From positions 94,845 to 158,844 of the forward strand of contig NZ_FWZT01000020.1 in NCBI RefSeq assembly GCF_900177345.1: DNA of 64,000 nt. Reading direction: 5' to 3'. Under the pieces are notes generated by a model that was not told the origin of the DNA, ran no database searches, and saw only the letters and a program-made list of their open reading frames with translations. How positions within the stretch are numbered: the first letter of the stretch is position 1; each line of letters starts with the position of its first letter. Origin of the DNA: Pseudobacteriovorax antillogorgiicola. Its GTDB lineage: Bacteria > Bdellovibrionota_B > Oligoflexia > Oligoflexales > Oligoflexaceae. The position numbers were made by a program, and so were the translations under genes. Below are positions 1 to 9,387 of the stretch, piece by piece.

Positions 1-3000
1 GGGCGGGTTTTCCTACTTTTGTTCGGAGTTCTGGTGGCTCGATTCCATGGTCTAAGGAATTGCGAATAAGATGAACCAAAACACCTCGGAGCAGTTGCGC
101 TGTATCGGGAGCGAATTCAATCCTTGGACCGGAAACTTCGATGATAGGAGTGACTTTTTTAAGGTCCTTGGCCAAACTTTCTATCGGAGCAGCTAATTCA
201 GAAAAAAGAACTTGGGACGACGTATAGCAGTAGGAGCGGAGCGTTCTCTCAAGGTCTTGCGCCTCAAGTCTTCGCTCCAAGGGTTGGCTGGAAATGATTT
301 CAAGGGCCTTTACGATTGTATTGCGGTCAATTCCAGTCTGAATGCTTTCCGTATTACCTAGTTTTTTTGTATATAGAGTGATGTAGCGCTCCAGCGCTTG
401 GCTAACAGTTTCAAAATCTTCCGAAAGTCTAGCCTTGCTCCAAGTGTGAGTGCCATTCATGATCTTGGAGCAAAACGTTTCTGCTTCGTGGATCTTATCG
501 ACCATAGACTTAAAGTTCTGTGATCGAGAAAGGCCTTTGAGCGTGTGATAATTTATAGATATTGTGCGTAGAGCATCTTCTTCTGATAGACTCTCATTGG
601 AAATCGTAGTTTGAATAGTCTTTAAGTATTTTCTACTTTCATCGAAAAAGTTCTTAACCTTCTCTTTTGGATGGGCCAATATTTCTTCTATACGGAGCAT
701 GTCTTCTTTCTGCTGACGAGTCTCCTGTTCAAGAATTCTAATAGCGGTGACATCCCGTGCCACCACAAGGACTTTCTCGGTATTATCAAGTTCATCGACG
801 ATGTTCTGCCAATCAAGCTCAATAATCTTCGAATCCATGGAAATTTCTCGGGGGAAATGGCTCATATTGACCTCGAAACTCAAGGAGTCTTCGCCGAAGC
901 TATTTGTGAGGCAGGTCTCAATCCGAGATATCTCATCGCTTGATAGACTCGACCTCGCGAGTAAATCAATTGGGTTCTTGCCGCTAAGGTCTTGCTCGTT
1001 GAACATTGCTTCAAGATAATCAGAGTAGAATTCTTCGACTGTCATATCGGGTAGAATTGTGAAGATTCCCTGTTGGATATGTCTCATTACACTACTGATA
1101 TGGCGAGTTTTTTCATCAACCAAATCTTGAATATTTTCGACCATGTTTTTAAGATTCTCGACATGTCTGGCGTTGGTAATTGAAATTGCACCCTGCGTGG
1201 CTAAGATCGATAGTACCGTGACCATTCTGTCAGTGAACGCCCTTATAGCTAATTTATTCTCTAAATAGACTACTCCCACCAATTCAGTTCGAAATAGGAT
1301 GGGGAGACAAAGAATAGACTTGGGCTTATGCTCCAAGATATATGGATCATGGGCAAAATCGCTGTCGTCAGCAGGATTATTGATGACAAGATGTTTACCT
1401 GAGCGAGACACAAAATTGATGATCGATTTAGGGAGGTAGCTGACTAACTTCACGGACTTGTCAAGGCTCTCAACATGAATTTCTTCGCCAGTTCTTGCTA
1501 CGGATTTAAGCTTTAGGTCGCCGTCTTCACTTAAAATCAGATAGCCTTCCTGTGCACCTGCATTTTCTAATGTTAGTTTCATAAGGTGCTTGATGATCTC
1601 ATTTAAATCAGTCTCACTCGCAATTGTATGGGATGCCGTTACTACAGTGGAGGTGTCGATAGAAGCGTAGCCTATTTTCTCTGTGGAACGATGATTCGTA
1701 ATCGTGAGGTGAGGCGTTTTCTTTTGCCAATTTATTTCATATGGCAGGCTTTCCAATTGTCTTAGCTTGGACTGACTGCCCCATTTCTGATAAAGGGTGT
1801 AGGCATCATGCAGATACATGTTTGCAATCTTAGCCTTGCCCTTCTCGCGCCAGAATCGAGATGTAAGTTCGGTGGCGATGGCTTCGTCCAGCAAAAATCG
1901 ATTTTCGTGAGCCATATCCATCGATTGCTCGTAAAGCTTCTCTGCCTTCGCGTAGCGCTTATTGACCCGAGCAAGCTCTGCTTCCACTATCAAAGCTTTT
2001 GGCATGTAATTGAAGGGGGCTGTTTTTGCCCAGTGATGGAGTAGCTTTAAGTTTGAGCGAACCTGTCTTTCAAGGTTTTTCTTAATTAACTTGGATGGTG
2101 TGTTATCAATATCGTCGATATAAATCAGTGAGTCAAAAAAATAGAACATCAGATGATTCGGGTGCCCTAAAAATGTGAGATATTCTTTGGTCAGGTCTGC
2201 ATTTCGCCGGGCTCCCTTTCGATCGTGGAGCAGATAGGAAATTATGGTTTTGACCAGATAGGTCATGTAAAGGCATACGTTGTGTTTCTTCTCTTTGTAG
2301 ATGGGAATCATTTTATTTTCATCGTAGGCCTTGCCTTTAAGTATAAAGGGGTCCTCACAGTCGCCTAAGAGGTTAAGATAGGCTTGCCAGAAGGGAAGGT
2401 TTAATTCCCTAGACGTTATTTGATGGAGTTTGGATTGAATGATTCCGGTATATTTTTCCATGTTTTTGACGAGGGTATTGAGATTTTCACCGTATATAAA
2501 AGGCAACATGCTTAAGTTGTGCAATGAATGGGCAGCGAATTCAATCTCCCCGGTTTCCAATCCTCGTCGATAGTTGTCTTCAAGAGAAGGTACGAAATCT
2601 CGCAAGGGCTCGTGAGAATGTCGTATAAAACAGTTGAAAAGGAATGTGATTTCCACAACAATGCTATCATAGTCAGGTTTCTGAGCTAGCTGAAAAGCTA
2701 GTTTACCAAATTGGTAGCCATCTTTAAGGTTACCCAAGCGTGAAAGAATCATTCCGTAAGTTACGTAGCCCTTACTAGAATGAATGCTATTTCCATCTTT
2801 GATTGCAATTTTTACCTGCAAACATGTATTTACAAGAAGTTGCTTGGGATCTGCAAAATAGCAAGCGCTCATGAGTCGCCCTAGAATTTTTACAATGGCA
2901 TCTTTCTTAGGGTCGGATAGTTCTTGATGATCAACAAAATCTATTATTTTTTTGCCTTTCCAGGCCCAGCCCGTGGTTTTTAGCGCCTTCAGTATCGCAA

Positions 3001-5578
3001 AGCGATCCTTTTTGATTTCTTTAGGCAGAAGCTTTAGTTTGACTAGACCAGATAGGCCAAGTTTGATGGCTTCCAATGGCTGGGATTCAGATACATAGGC
3101 GAGGGGTTCGATATAGTAGACGTCTACTGTATCAAGAGGCCTCTTTGCATTTTGAATGATTTCCTTGCTAAGTAGATGAACCTCATCATACTGAGCATCT
3201 AAATAGAAGGCCTCTAGTAGTTCACAGTTCAAAGCTAGAAAATCGTCATAGCTGCGGTTCCATGCAGTTGAGCCCAGCAGCTCTTTTGCAATAAGTAGAA
3301 AATCAACAGCAGAATGATAGGCAGCCGACAACTTGGAACGCTTGGCAGCAAGATGATTAAGCTTTGTGAGACGATGACGTTCGTCGCGATCATCTATCAA
3401 GTCGCGACCCTTATTGAGGTGCTTTACCACTTCAAATAGATTCTTATTCTCATCTAGTTGATTGGCTAAAAGCCTACCGATTTTTAAATGAACAAGGTTT
3501 CGGTCATGATCCAATAAAAGGGTGTACGCAGCTTGTTGCACACGGTCATGCAAAAACTTGAACCATACCTGGCTAGCATTTGCTTCCGTAGCAGATCTGT
3601 ATTTTTGGTCTGCAGGAAGGACAAGACCCAAGTCGATAGCTTCCCAGATTGTTTTATAGACTTTGTCAAATGAGGATTCTGCAATGATAATCAGGGTTTC
3701 AAGATCGAATCGATTGCCGATGCATGATGCGAGAGTTAGTAAGCTTTTGCCATCAGCACTGAGACGATTGATTTTTTTCAGCATCAGATCGACAACATCA
3801 TCTGTCACCGATTGTTGCTGAATCTGCATATTATCCCAGATCCATTTTCGATTTTGATTGTCGAACTTGATGATGTCGTCTTCATGGAGAGCTATCAAAA
3901 GCTGGTTGATGTAGAATGGATTTCCCTCGGTCCTCTGAATAAGAATATCTGCCAGAGGGCGAACTGATTCGTTGTCTGAGTCCAAAGTATCAACAAGGAG
4001 TCTACAAACATCTTCGGTATCGAGCTCCCGCAGGCAAAGTTCTGAAATAGCTCGTCCCGTGGCCATGAGAGACTCTCTGAGCTTTGAAACAGGGTGAAGG
4101 GAGTCGACTTCATTGCTTCGATAGGCACCGACCAGCAAAACAGACTTTAAGTCTGGATCACTGAGCAATACCTTGATTAAATTTATTGAAGACGAATCTG
4201 CCCACTGGAGATCATCCAAGAACAGGATTAAGGGGCGATTTTCTGTTACACATTGAATCAGGTTTAGAAGGGCAAAATGAAACCGTTTTTCACTATCCTT
4301 TATATTATTACCTGTGACTGATTTGACATCGACAACCATCCTAAGTTCAGGGATGATAGTCGCTATGAGGTCTAGATTCGAAGCTAAAGACTCTGTGAGC
4401 CGATTCCTCCATTTCGCAAGTTCCTCGTCACTGCCAGTTAAAATCCCTTGATTGATGAGTGAACTTAGGGCTTCAACGAACGCAGAGTAAGGAACGTTCT
4501 GGTTGAATTGGTCATATTTACCACGGCAATAGTACCTATCAACATGGCTCATCATACGATGGGTTTCGTTTATAAGGGCAGACTTTCCCGAACCCGAATA
4601 GCCAGAAACAAGCAATAGTTCACTTGCTCCTTGGAAGGCTTTGTCCAAGGCTAGTGTTACTGCTTCGATCTCCTCCTCACGTCCGTATAGCTTGGGTGGG
4701 ATTTCAAATCGATATTTTGAATCATCTTGGCCTAATTCGAATGCGGTTAGTTTTTTCTTTGCTGATAACTGCTCTTGTAGGCGAGCTAAATCAGCTAGCA
4801 GACCGCAGGCTGTTTGATAGCGATCATCGGCATCTTTATTCATCAATTTCTCGACGATCGCTGAAACTGGTTCAGGAATATCTTGATTTCGCTGGATCAA
4901 TGGTATGGCTGACTTTGCAATGTGGCAGTGAATCAGTTCAATCAAGTTCTCACCCAAAAACGGCTTTTCTCCTGAAAACATTTCATACATTGTGATTCCT
5001 AAGGAATAGAGGTCCGAGCGGAGGTCGACGCTGCGGTTCATACGCCCCGTTTGTTCCGGGGATAGGTAGTGGAGTGTGCCTTCAATGTCCCTCACTTCGG
5101 AATACTCTACTTTTTCACTAGCTAGCTGGCTAGAGATTCCAAAATCGATGATCGTGGCTTTCAAGTCATTGCTAACTAAGATATTTGATGGATTGATATC
5201 TTTATGAATGATCCCCCGGCCGTGGATATGATTCAAAGCGTCAGTGACTTGACGTACAATGGATATTTTATCTTCCAGCTTGAGTGTTTTGGTACTTATC
5301 TTCTTTGCTAGGGTGGAGCCGCCCAGGTCAGGCATGATGATACCAATTGAGTTCGAGAACGTCACTCGATCGAGTGGCTTGATGACTCCTTCGTGGTCTA
5401 GGCTCATTACCACTTGAAACTCACGCTCAAAAGATTTGATCTCCTCTGCGCTAGGGTATTCTAAGAGGGGAGTCTTGCAAACCACGGGTAAACCTTGGTC
5501 GGAGTGACCACGGTAAACGATAGACTGGCTACCTTCATATATTTTTTCGAAAAACTGGAAGCCTTCGATTTTAAGCAT
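1..5578 (-). CDS. Giant Ser/Thr kinase - AAA ATPase - GAF - HPt - CheA-type histidine kinase (3' end beyond window)
   Basis: Open in one minus-strand frame from ATG 5578 to the window edge, about 1859 residues without the C-terminus; I checked frame continuity at several points. Residues ~9-265 are a eukaryotic-type protein kinase: Lys35 in VVCK, catalytic loop H125-K-D127-I-N-P-S-N132, D145-F-G. A large AAA/STAND-type ATPase follows (Walker A GYSGSGKS 326-333; Walker B-like FLDDLQWAD with D455/D456), then a long helical TPR-like region, a GAF domain (~1326-1469) and a PAS-like segment (~1495-1610). An HPt-like helix carries H1678 in YHTLKG, and the N-box of a CheA-like ATPase (LIRNSLDHGIEPPE, ~1838 on) is cut by the edge. 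Kinase-AAA-GAF-HK fusions are a known bacterial class in which the N-terminal kinase and ATPase are thought to gate a C-terminal transmitter. The HKDxNPxN loop is typical of that class. Probably cytoplasmic: no signal peptide or clear membrane segment seen. Input signal and partner regulator are unknown. Confidence 0.9.
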   Translation of the reverse strand, partial: MLKIEGFQFFEKIYEGSQSIVYRGHSDQGLPVVCKTPLLEYPSAEEIKSFEREFQVVMSLDHEGVIKPLDRVTFSNSIGIIMPDLGGSTLAKKISTKTLKLEDKISIVRQVTDALNHIHGRGIIHKDINPSNILVSNDLKATIIDFGISSQLASEKVEYSEVRDIEGTLHYLSPEQTGRMNRSVDLRSDLYSLGITMYEMFSGEKPFLGENLIELIHCHIAKSAIPLIQRNQDIPEPVSAIVEKLMNKDADDRYQTACGLLADLARLQEQLSAKKKLTAFELGQDDSKYRFEIPPKLYGREEEIEAVTLALDKAFQGASELLLVSGYSGSGKSALINETHRMMSHVDRYYCRGKYDQFNQNVPYSAFVEALSSLINQGILTGSDEELAKWRNRLTESLASNLDLIATIIPELRMVVDVKSVTGNNIKDSEKRFHFALLNLIQCVTENRPLILFLDDLQWADSSSINLIKVLLSDPDLKSVLLVGAYRSNEVDSLHPVSKLRESLMATGRAISELCLRELDTEDVCRLLVDTLDSDNESVRPLADILIQRTEGNPFYINQLLIALHEDDIIKFDNQNRKWIWDNMQIQQQSVTDDVVDLMLKKINRLSADGKSLLTLASCIGNRFDLETLIIIAESSFDKVYKTIWEAIDLGLVLPADQKYRSATEANASQVWFKFLHDRVQQAAYTLLLDHDRNLVHLKIGRLLANQLDENKNLFEVVKHLNKGRDLIDDRDERHRLTKLNHLAAKRSKLSAAYHSAVDFLLIAKELLGSTAWNRSYDDFLALNCELLEAFYLDAQYDEVHLLSKEIIQNAKRPLDTVDVYYIEPLAYVSESQPLEAIKLGLSGLVKLKLLPKEIKKDRFAILKALKTTGWAWKGKKIIDFVDHQELSDPKKDAIVKILGRLMSACYFADPKQLLVNTCLQVKIAIKDGNSIHSSKGYVTYGMILSRLGNLKDGYQFGKLAFQLAQKPDYDSIVVEITFLFNCFIRHSHEPLRDFVPSLEDNYRRGLETGEIEFAAHSLHNLSMLPFIYGENLNTLVKNMEKYTGIIQSKLHQITSRELNLPFWQAYLNLLGDCEDPFILKGKAYDENKMIPIYKEKKHNVCLYMTYLVKTIISYLLHDRKGARRNADLTKEYLTFLGHPNHLMFYFFDSLIYIDDIDNTPSKLIKKNLERQVRSNLKLLHHWAKTAPFNYMPKALIVEAELARVNKRYAKAEKLYEQSMDMAHENRFLLDEAIATELTSRFWREKGKAKIANMYLHDAYTLYQKWGSQSKLRQLESLPYEINWQKKTPHLTITNHRSTEKIGYASIDTSTVVTASHTIASETDLNEIIKHLMKLTLENAGAQEGYLILSEDGDLKLKSVARTGEEIHVESLDKSVKLVSYLPKSIINFVSRSGKHLVINNPADDSDFAHDPYILEHKPKSILCLPILFRTELVGVVYLENKLAIRAFTDRMVTVLSILATQGAISITNARHVENLKNMVENIQDLVDEKTRHISSVMRHIQQGIFTILPDMTVEEFYSDYLEAMFNEQDLSGKNPIDLLARSSLSSDEISRIETCLTNSFGEDSLSFEVNMSHFPREISMDSKIIELDWQNIVDELDNTEKVLVVARDVTAIRILEQETRQQKEDMLRIEEILAHPKEKVKNFFDESRKYLKTIQTTISNESLSEEDALRTISINYHTLKGLSRSQNFKSMVDKIHEAETFCSKIMNGTHTWSKARLSEDFETVSQALERYITLYTKKLGNTESIQTGIDRNTIVKALEIISSQPLERRLEAQDLERTLRSYCYTSSQVLFSELAAPIESLAKDLKKVTPIIEVSGPRIEFAPDTAQLLRGVLVHLIRNSLDHGIEPPELRTKVGKPA

Positions 5579-5920
5579 AACGATTCCAAACTATTCCATT
5601 GGCTTGGTGTTCGGAACTTATGAATTGATATTTAGAAAATCGGAGGCATCCATAAAAAGATTAAATATATTACCCTACTATGGCTATTTTGATTCTGATT
5701 TCTGTCCGAAGTAACCGTCAAGGCTGGGGCTTGTAATTGCAGGAGTCTTGATTTCAAATCATAAGGCGAACTAGGCAAAAACATCAGAGATGTATTTGAT
5801 ATGATCAGTCTGGGCTTCGGTTAAAATCATTCAAAATATGAGTCCTAGCTCAACGTCGTTTGTTGAGATCCTTTGCAGTAAAATCGCGAAAATCGACCAA
5901 TCTAACCTAAGGAGAATGAG
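5579..5920. other. Divergent intergenic region
   Basis: 342 bases between the giant kinase (minus) and the aldehyde dehydrogenase (plus). It is A+T-rich, especially around 5640-5700, and must hold promoters for both genes. I see no ORF, strong palindrome or recognisable operator. A ribosome binding site (AAGGAGA) lies just before ATG 5921. Confidence 0.5.
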
Positions 5921-7369
5921 ATGTCTTCGGCTGTACCACTTAGAAAAGAAAACGGACAGGCTAGTGAAGTGGAGCAAACGTTTCAGCTTCAGCGGCAAGA
6001 ATTCTTAAAGAATATGTATCCAAGCCTTGAAGAGCGACTCGAATTGCTTGGGGCGTTGGAAGCCATGTTTGTTCAGTACCACCCCAAAGTGATCGATGCC
6101 CTGAAAGAAGATTGTAAGTGCCACCCTCATCAGCTCACCATGTTGGTGGAGGTCTTTGGTACCCTGGGAAGAATTGGCCATGTTCGTGAGAACCTTGCTG
6201 AATGGATGAAGCCTAGCTATAGGGAACTAGACGCCGATGTTTTCGGAGCTTCAAAAGCCTATGTTCTTTACCAGCCTCTCGGTGTGGTCGCTAATGTCTC
6301 TCCTTGGAACTTTCCCTTTGATCTGACCTTCGGACCACTCGTTGATATTCTCGCTGCTGGCAATCGATGCATGATAAAGCCGTCAGAACTGTCTTCCGCA
6401 AGTAGCGAGCTTATTGAGGAAATGGTGTCTGCTACCTTTGATAAGTCTCAGGTAGCTGTTTGCACTGGGGGCCCCGATCTCGCGGCGCAGTTTGTGTCAC
6501 AGCCCTGGGATCATCTCATTTATACGGGAGGTGCAGAGGTTGCCAAGAAGATTATGGCATCAGCTGCTCAGAATCTGACCCCTCTTACTTTGGAATTAGG
6601 TGGCAAAAATCCCACAATCGTTACAGAGGATAGTGTCAACGAAGAAACAGTTCACAAAATCTTAGGAACCAAGACGATTAAAAATGGTCAACTATGTGTG
6701 ACGGCTGATTATGCTTTGGTTCCTCATAGCAAACTCGATAGCTTCATTTCCCTTATCACTAAGTACATCAGCCAGCAGCTTCCTGACTTTGCGCAAGGAG
6801 AAAAGGTTCCTGGAATCATTAATGAAAGGCATCTAGATCGTCTCCAAGGCTACGTTGCGGATGCGAAAAAGAAAAATGCAAAGGTGGTCGAACTGAATAA
6901 AGACGCTAACCCTCTTGATCGTAGCCAGTGCCAGATGCCATTCACACTGGTTATTGAGCCCACGGATGATATGATGGTCATGCAACAAGAAGTGTTTGGG
7001 CCAATTCTTCCCATTAAGACCTATAAATCGATCGATGAAGCCATTGCTTTTATCAATGACAAAGAGCGGCCATTGGCCACTTATCTTTTTACAAAAGATG
7101 AAGCGATTGCAGAGAAAGTTATGAAAAGTACCTGCTCTGGTGGTTTTGCTGTGAACTCGGCGGCCTTCCAGGCAGCGATCCCATCGTTGCCATTTGGTGG
7201 GGTGGGCGCTAGTGGCATGGGTTGCCATCATGGTTTTGAAGGATTCAAAAACTTTTCTCATGGCAAGGGTGTGCTTGAGGCGGGTGAAGGTGGAATCACA
7301 GCTGCATTCTATCCTCCTTATGGCGAGCTTGCGGATCTGGTGATTGCGGCGGCTCTACAGCCTAAGTAA
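5921..7369 (+). CDS. NAD(P)-dependent aldehyde dehydrogenase, coniferyl-aldehyde dehydrogenase type
   Basis: 482 residues, the usual length for the aldehyde dehydrogenase superfamily, oxidising an aldehyde to the acid with NAD(P)+. The cofactor-site motif SPWNFPF is present, the general base Glu225 lies in LELGGKNP, and the catalytic Cys259 in NGQLCV. PFGGVGASGMG lies near the C-terminus. The short N-terminus and the Q-x-C-V-x-x-D-Y pattern around the cysteine resemble coniferyl-aldehyde dehydrogenases (CalB-like), which accept a range of aromatic and aliphatic aldehydes, so the substrate is not fixed. ATG 5921 has AAGGAGA about 6 nt upstream. Cytosolic. The gene appears to stand alone, with a terminator 50 nt downstream. 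Confidence 0.93.
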   Translation: MSSAVPLRKENGQASEVEQTFQLQRQEFLKNMYPSLEERLELLGALEAMFVQYHPKVIDALKEDCKCHPHQLTMLVEVFGTLGRIGHVRENLAEWMKPSYRELDADVFGASKAYVLYQPLGVVANVSPWNFPFDLTFGPLVDILAAGNRCMIKPSELSSASSELIEEMVSATFDKSQVAVCTGGPDLAAQFVSQPWDHLIYTGGAEVAKKIMASAAQNLTPLTLELGGKNPTIVTEDSVNEETVHKILGTKTIKNGQLCVTADYALVPHSKLDSFISLITKYISQQLPDFAQGEKVPGIINERHLDRLQGYVADAKKKNAKVVELNKDANPLDRSQCQMPFTLVIEPTDDMMVMQQEVFGPILPIKTYKSIDEAIAFINDKERPLATYLFTKDEAIAEKVMKSTCSGGFAVNSAAFQAAIPSLPFGGVGASGMGCHHGFEGFKNFSHGKGVLEAGEGGITAAFYPPYGELADLVIAAALQPK

Positions 7370-7416
7370 AGGCTTTTAGCAGTTCAATCATGTGATCAAT
7401 GAACAATAGATAACTT

Positions 7417-7458
7417 GCAGTGAGCGATTCCGGATTATTGCCTGGCTCACTGCTTTTT
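7417..7458 (+). terminator. Rho-independent terminator after the aldehyde dehydrogenase
   Basis: A perfect 9-bp stem, GCAGTGAGC paired with GCTCACTGC, with a 19-nt loop and followed directly by TTTTT. It lies 48 nt after the aldehyde dehydrogenase stop codon and is correctly oriented to end that transcript. Confidence 0.85.
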
Positions 7459-7590
7459 CGAAATCTCGCTTCAGTCCCATTTCTGCGTCAAAATTTCAAT
7501 GTGCTTTCGCACATAATACCTCTAGCATTTATAGTCTCAATGTTTTAATGGTGGAAGGGTCAAGTCGTTTAGAAGCTTTAGCTCGCATCG

Positions 7591-7712
7591 ATTAAGGGGA
7601 GCATAACCTTCCGGCAAGGCTTGGTTAAAAATTACGAGGAGATAGTACAATAAGTACAGCGACGAGTATTTTTTGAGCGTAACGCAGTTCGGAAGGTTAT
7701 GCTCCCCTTAAT
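7591..7712. repeat. 122-bp imperfect palindrome, copy 1
   Basis: Starts ATTAAGGGGAGCATAACC and ends with the reverse complement, giving 23-bp terminal arms; the interior also pairs imperfectly (AAAAATTACGAG against CGAGTATTTTTT), so a single strand could fold into one long hairpin. A near-identical copy lies at 8207-8328. The right arm ends 13 nt before the GNAT start codon and contains an ATG (7699) in frame with that gene, which I do not take as the start. It resembles a MITE or a large REP-type element. No transposase is adjacent. Confidence 0.9.
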
Positions 7713-7725
7713 AGGAAACCAGTTT

Positions 7726-8211
7726 ATGCGCAATATCAAGACACCTCGCACAAGACTCCGAGGCCTAGTCACAGAAGACCTTACCAGTCTCATAGAACTT
7801 ATGCAGGACAATGATATCGTGAAGCACACAGGTTGGCGAAAACCAATGGCCGAGGATATAATTGCCGAGAAGTTAGAGGCGTGGAAGGCTCTCGAAGGAA
7901 ATTTAGGGGTTTGGGGAGCTGAACACTTAGCTGACAAGGAACTCGTAGGCTGGTTTATGATGAGGTATGTTGAAGATCAGGCCCCTGAGTTAGGCTTTAT
8001 GATTCGAAAGAAGTATTGGCAGCAGGGTTTTGCATCCGAAATTGCTGGAACATTACTCGACTATGGGCACCATGAGCTGAAACTCCAAAAGATTTTAGCT
8101 CAATGTGATCGTACCAATATTGCCTCTCAGAAGACTCTGGAGCGCTGCGGTATGAGCCTTGTGAGAGAGGATGACGAGACTTGTTTCTACGAAAGTTGTC
8201 AGAACTATTAA
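7726..8211 (+). CDS. GNAT-family N-acetyltransferase (RimJ/RimL type)
   Basis: 161 residues from ATG 7726, chosen over the in-frame ATG 7699 because 7699 lies inside the repeat and 7726 has AGGAAA 7 nt upstream. It begins RNIKTPRTRLRGL, the usual opening strand of RimJ/RimL-type acetyltransferases, and has the motif-A region GFMIRKKYWQQGFASE followed by AGTLLDYGHHELKLQKI and NIASQKTLERCGM, typical acetyl-CoA-binding GNAT segments. It probably transfers an acetyl group to an amine (protein N-terminus, antibiotic or metabolite); substrate unknown. The stop codon TAA (8209-8211) lies within the second repeat, so the gene fits almost exactly between the two elements. Confidence 0.85.
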   Translation: MRNIKTPRTRLRGLVTEDLTSLIELMQDNDIVKHTGWRKPMAEDIIAEKLEAWKALEGNLGVWGAEHLADKELVGWFMMRYVEDQAPELGFMIRKKYWQQGFASEIAGTLLDYGHHELKLQKILAQCDRTNIASQKTLERCGMSLVREDDETCFYESCQNY

Positions 8212-8328
8212 GGGGAGCATAACCTTCCGGACAAGGCATGGTTAAAAAATACGAGGAGATAGTACAATCAGTACCTGACGAGTATTTTTTGAGCGTAACG
8301 CAGTACGGAAGGTTATGCTCTCCTTAAT
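8207..8328. repeat. 122-bp imperfect palindrome, copy 2
   Basis: Second copy of the element at 7591-7712, the same length and in the same orientation, differing at a small number of positions (for example CTCTCC instead of CTCCCC in the right arm). It supplies the stop codon of the GNAT gene and ends 23 nt before the AraC-type gene. A transcript through it could fold into a long hairpin and act as an attenuator or an RNA processing site; that is inference. Confidence 0.9.
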
Positions 8329-8351
8329 AATATCACTATCGAGAAACATAA

Positions 8352-9284
8352 ATGAAATGGTCGAGGCCGATATCAGAAAGTTCAGCTCGCATTCAAAAAT
8401 CAATTGAATTTATCAGAGATAATATCAGTCGAAGCATCACCGTAGCGGATGCAGCTAAGATAGCTTGCTACAGCGAATATCATTTTCAACGACTATTTAA
8501 AGATGAAGTGGGTGAAAGTTTTGGTGCATATGTAACCCGCAAGAAACTGGAAACAGCCGCAATAAAAATTGCTTATGGCAGAGACGTAAATCTAACGGAT
8601 ATCGCTTTCAGATATGGCTACTCGTCTCTCTCTAACTTCTCGAAGGCATTCGAGAGATTTTTTGGAGTTCGACCAAGCGAAATTCGTGATCTCATTGTCA
8701 AGCCCCCAAAGAAGCCAGGAAAACTTCAAGATCGCTACAGCAAAGAGCTTGTTTCTAAGGAGATGTTTACCGATGAACCTCACCCCACGGAAGAGGGCTT
8801 GAAGGTTCGGTTTCGAAATGTCGAAGATAACCTTAAGATCACAATGGTAGAGCCCTTTGATGTCATTTTTCTATCGAGTCGGAAGGGCTACGAGATAGAA
8901 GGAGTCCAGGGTCTTTGGCAAGAGATTGAAGACTATCTTCAGGATTTAAACCTGCCAAGTGAGCAAGTTGATCGCTTTGCCATTTGCCATGATCATCCTG
9001 CGCTATTTCCAAAAGAAAAATGCCGTTACGATGCTTGCCTTAGGTATCAACCTGGCTTAGAGGCTCTGCCATTTCTTAGAACAACGATTCCTGGCGGCAG
9101 ATTTGCAGTCTTTTCATGCAAAGGGCCACCGGAGGCTGTGCTTGATCAGTATATTGAGTTTTCAAAAGTATGGTTGCCGAGAAGTGGCTACGAACCAACA
9201 GATTTTCCTGTGGTTGATCACCTGCTACCACCCGATCGAGCACCCTATATTCAGGAATTATGGCGTCATATCAGTAGGGTATAG
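8352..9284 (+). CDS. AraC-family transcriptional regulator with C-terminal GyrI-like domain
   Basis: 310 residues. Residues ~10-110 form two AraC helix-turn-helix motifs (ITVADAAKIACYSEYHFQRLF and VNLTDIAFRYGYSSLSNFSKAFERFFGVRPSEIR). Residues ~135-305 form a GyrI/SOUL-type small-molecule-binding domain. This is the SbmC/Rob-like arrangement with the DNA-binding part first, usual for regulators that sense hydrophobic compounds or antibiotics. The gene follows the GNAT gene on the same strand but is separated from it by the repeat. It may control the GNAT gene or the amidase downstream, but no operator was seen. The ribosome binding site is weak. Confidence 0.9.
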   Translation: MKWSRPISESSARIQKSIEFIRDNISRSITVADAAKIACYSEYHFQRLFKDEVGESFGAYVTRKKLETAAIKIAYGRDVNLTDIAFRYGYSSLSNFSKAFERFFGVRPSEIRDLIVKPPKKPGKLQDRYSKELVSKEMFTDEPHPTEEGLKVRFRNVEDNLKITMVEPFDVIFLSSRKGYEIEGVQGLWQEIEDYLQDLNLPSEQVDRFAICHDHPALFPKEKCRYDACLRYQPGLEALPFLRTTIPGGRFAVFSCKGPPEAVLDQYIEFSKVWLPRSGYEPTDFPVVDHLLPPDRAPYIQELWRHISRV

Positions 9285-9387
9285 GGATAGCATTCTGGGA
9301 TCACCAAGTCCGCAGCCTAGGATTACCACTTTTTCAACTGAATCCCCGAAACTTCTAGTGACAAGAAATTGAAGCTAGGAGATTCTC

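Noticed and set aside
671..4995. Several 60-123-codon ORFs within 1-5578
   Set aside because: All lie inside the continuous giant-kinase frame on the minus strand, whose translation shows ordered domains.
6833..7261. 142-codon minus-strand ORF inside the aldehyde dehydrogenase
   Set aside because: It lies wholly antisense to a well-supported enzyme gene and its product has no domain pattern.
7591..8328. Integron cassette with attC sites
   Set aside because: The end boxes GCATAAC / GTTATGC do not fit RYYYAAC / GTTRRRY, the element has no visible L boxes, there is one unit only and no integrase.
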